Positions 63,101-64,000 of a DNA stretch of 64,000 nucleotides are shown here, in pieces. The DNA comes from Lepidurus packardi (Eukaryota; Arthropoda; Branchiopoda; Notostraca; Triopsidae): positions 1 through 64,000 of the forward strand of contig JAKZAN010000107.1 of NCBI GenBank assembly GCA_023053545.1, read 5' to 3'. Both the position numbers and the translations under genes were made by a program. Under the pieces are notes generated by a model. That model was not told where the DNA came from, made no database searches, and was given only the letters and a program-made list of their open reading frames with translations. Position 1 is the first letter of the stretch. Each line of letters opens with the position of its first letter.

Positions 63101-64000
63101 CTGTGTAAACCAGTTTAAACCAGTTTGAACTAGTATAAACAAGTTTAAACCAGTGTAAAACAGTTAATAAACTAGTTTAAACCAGTTTAGACCTGTTTAG
63201 GCCTGGTTTAAACCAGTTTAAGCCAGTTAAAAACGTTTTAAACCAGTTTATAAACTAGTTTGAACAAGTTTAGACCTGTTAAAAAAATTTCAACCAGTTT
63301 GAACTAGTTTGAACAAGTTTAGACCTGTTAAAAAAATTTCAACCAGTTTGAACTAGTATCAACCAGTTTAAACCAGTTTAGACCTGTGTAAACCAGTTTA
63401 TACCAGTTAAAACCAGTTTAGACCTGTTTACACCGGTATAAACCAGTTTATAATCTAGTTTTGACCAGTTTAAACCAGATTAAGCCAGTTTTAACCGGTT
63501 TAAACCAGTTTGAACTAGTATAAACCAGTTTATAAACTACCTTAAACCAGTTTAGACCTGTGTAAACCAGTTTAAACCAGTTTGAACTAGTATAAACAAG
63601 TTTAAACCAGTGTAAAACAGTTAATAAACTAGTTTAAACCTTGTTAAGACCTGTTTAGGCCTGGCTTAAACCAGTTTAAGCCAGTTTAAGCCAGTTAAAA
63701 ACGTTTTAAACCAGTTTATAAACTAGTTAAAACAAGTTTAGACCTGTTAAAAAAATTTCAACCAGTTTGAACTAGTATAAACCAGTTTAAACCTTTGTAA
63801 ACCAGTTTATACCAGTTAAAACCAGTTTAGACCTGTTTACACCGGTATAAACCAGTTTATAATCTGGTTTTGACCAGTTTAAACCAGATTAAGCCAGTTT
63901 TAACCGGCTTAAACCAGTTTGAACTAGTATAAGCCAGTTTAAACCAGTTTAGACCTGTGTAAACCAGTTTATACCATTTAGAACCAGTTTAGACCTGTTT
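48140..64000. repeat. Satellite 2 (10-bp unit, taaaccagtt-like)
   Basis: Tandem array of ~10-bp units close to taaaccagtt, with ordered variants: gaactagtat, tagacctgtg, ttacaccggt, taatctagtt, gattaagcca, ttaggcctgg and aaaaaaattt. It shares no monomer with satellite 1. The core AAACCAGTTT has complementary arms (AAAC/GTTT) around CA, and some variants are full palindromes (ACTAGT, ACCGGT, AGGCCT, CTGGTTTAAACCAG). Variants recur in fixed order every ~90-400 bp and again at several kb. No gene or other element is visible. The array begins exactly at the BEL 3' LTR and runs off the right edge. Confidence 0.97.
50040..58350. repeat. Satellite 2 higher-order repeat of ~4.2-4.3 kb, two copies
   Basis: Markers recur at 4,232 bp in the left part (aactacga 50412 and 54644; agaaatgtg 50685 and 54917) and at 4,322 bp further right (aaaagattaa 51471 and 55793; ctgttaaata 53491 and 57813). 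The 90-bp change is a block near 51360 missing from copy 1, between direct repeats gaactagtataaac. Copy 2 in turn lacks about 160 bp near 57870, so gaattgacat is at 54130 and 58291 (4,161 bp). Copy 1 is about 50040-54270 and copy 2 about 54271-58350. Related blocks continue to both sides. Confidence 0.8.

Noticed and set aside
1..64000. CENP-B box
   Set aside because: No match to the TTCG....A..CGGG core was noticed in either satellite consensus.

Overview
The window is about three-quarters tandem satellite DNA (roughly 49.6 of 64 kb) and holds no single-copy host gene. It looks like constitutive heterochromatin (centromeric, pericentromeric or an accessory chromosome) of an animal, most likely an arthropod. 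This rests on one EEP-type non-LTR retrotransposon with RNase H and a three-knuckle ORF1, and one BEL/Pao LTR retrotransposon primed by a tRNA-Phe whose 3' end matches the insect gene as I recall it. The species cannot be fixed from the sequence alone.

Layout: (1) 1-22814, satellite 1, a ~20-bp unit (consensus AATTAATTCCTTACGGACTG) built into nested higher-order repeats, including a nearly perfect 3,829-bp tandem duplication. (2) 22815-28418, a minus-strand, apparently full-length non-LTR element: ORF2 (1,272 aa: endonuclease, reverse transcriptase, RNase H, Cys/His motif) is intact; ORF1 (AT-hook, RRM-like region, three zinc knuckles) is broken by one frameshift in a run of six G (six C on the coding strand). 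(3) 28419-39322, satellite 1 again, but with different monomer variants and its own 558-, 478- and ~933-bp tandem blocks. (4) 39323-48139, a tandem BEL/Pao arrangement: a 5'-truncated, stop-containing pol fragment runs into an LTR that is also the 5' LTR of a complete element with one 1,954-codon gag-pol ORF, followed by the 3' LTR. (5) 48140-64000, satellite 2, unrelated to satellite 1, a ~10-bp unit (taaaccagtt-like) organised into repeats of about 4.2-4.3 kb.

The retroelements are the only coding DNA, and both sit on satellite boundaries. The non-LTR element lies between two subfamilies of satellite 1, and the BEL tandem lies exactly between satellite 1 and satellite 2. The most notable points are the shared-LTR BEL tandem at a satellite switch, an apparent loss of an RNase H catalytic Asp in the otherwise intact BEL polyprotein while the dead copy keeps it, an AT-hook in the ORF1 of an element sitting in AT-rich satellite, and the dyad-symmetric, helix-phased design of both satellites. 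I found no evidence of a new enzymatic system; the novelty is in satellite architecture and in how retroelements mark its joints.
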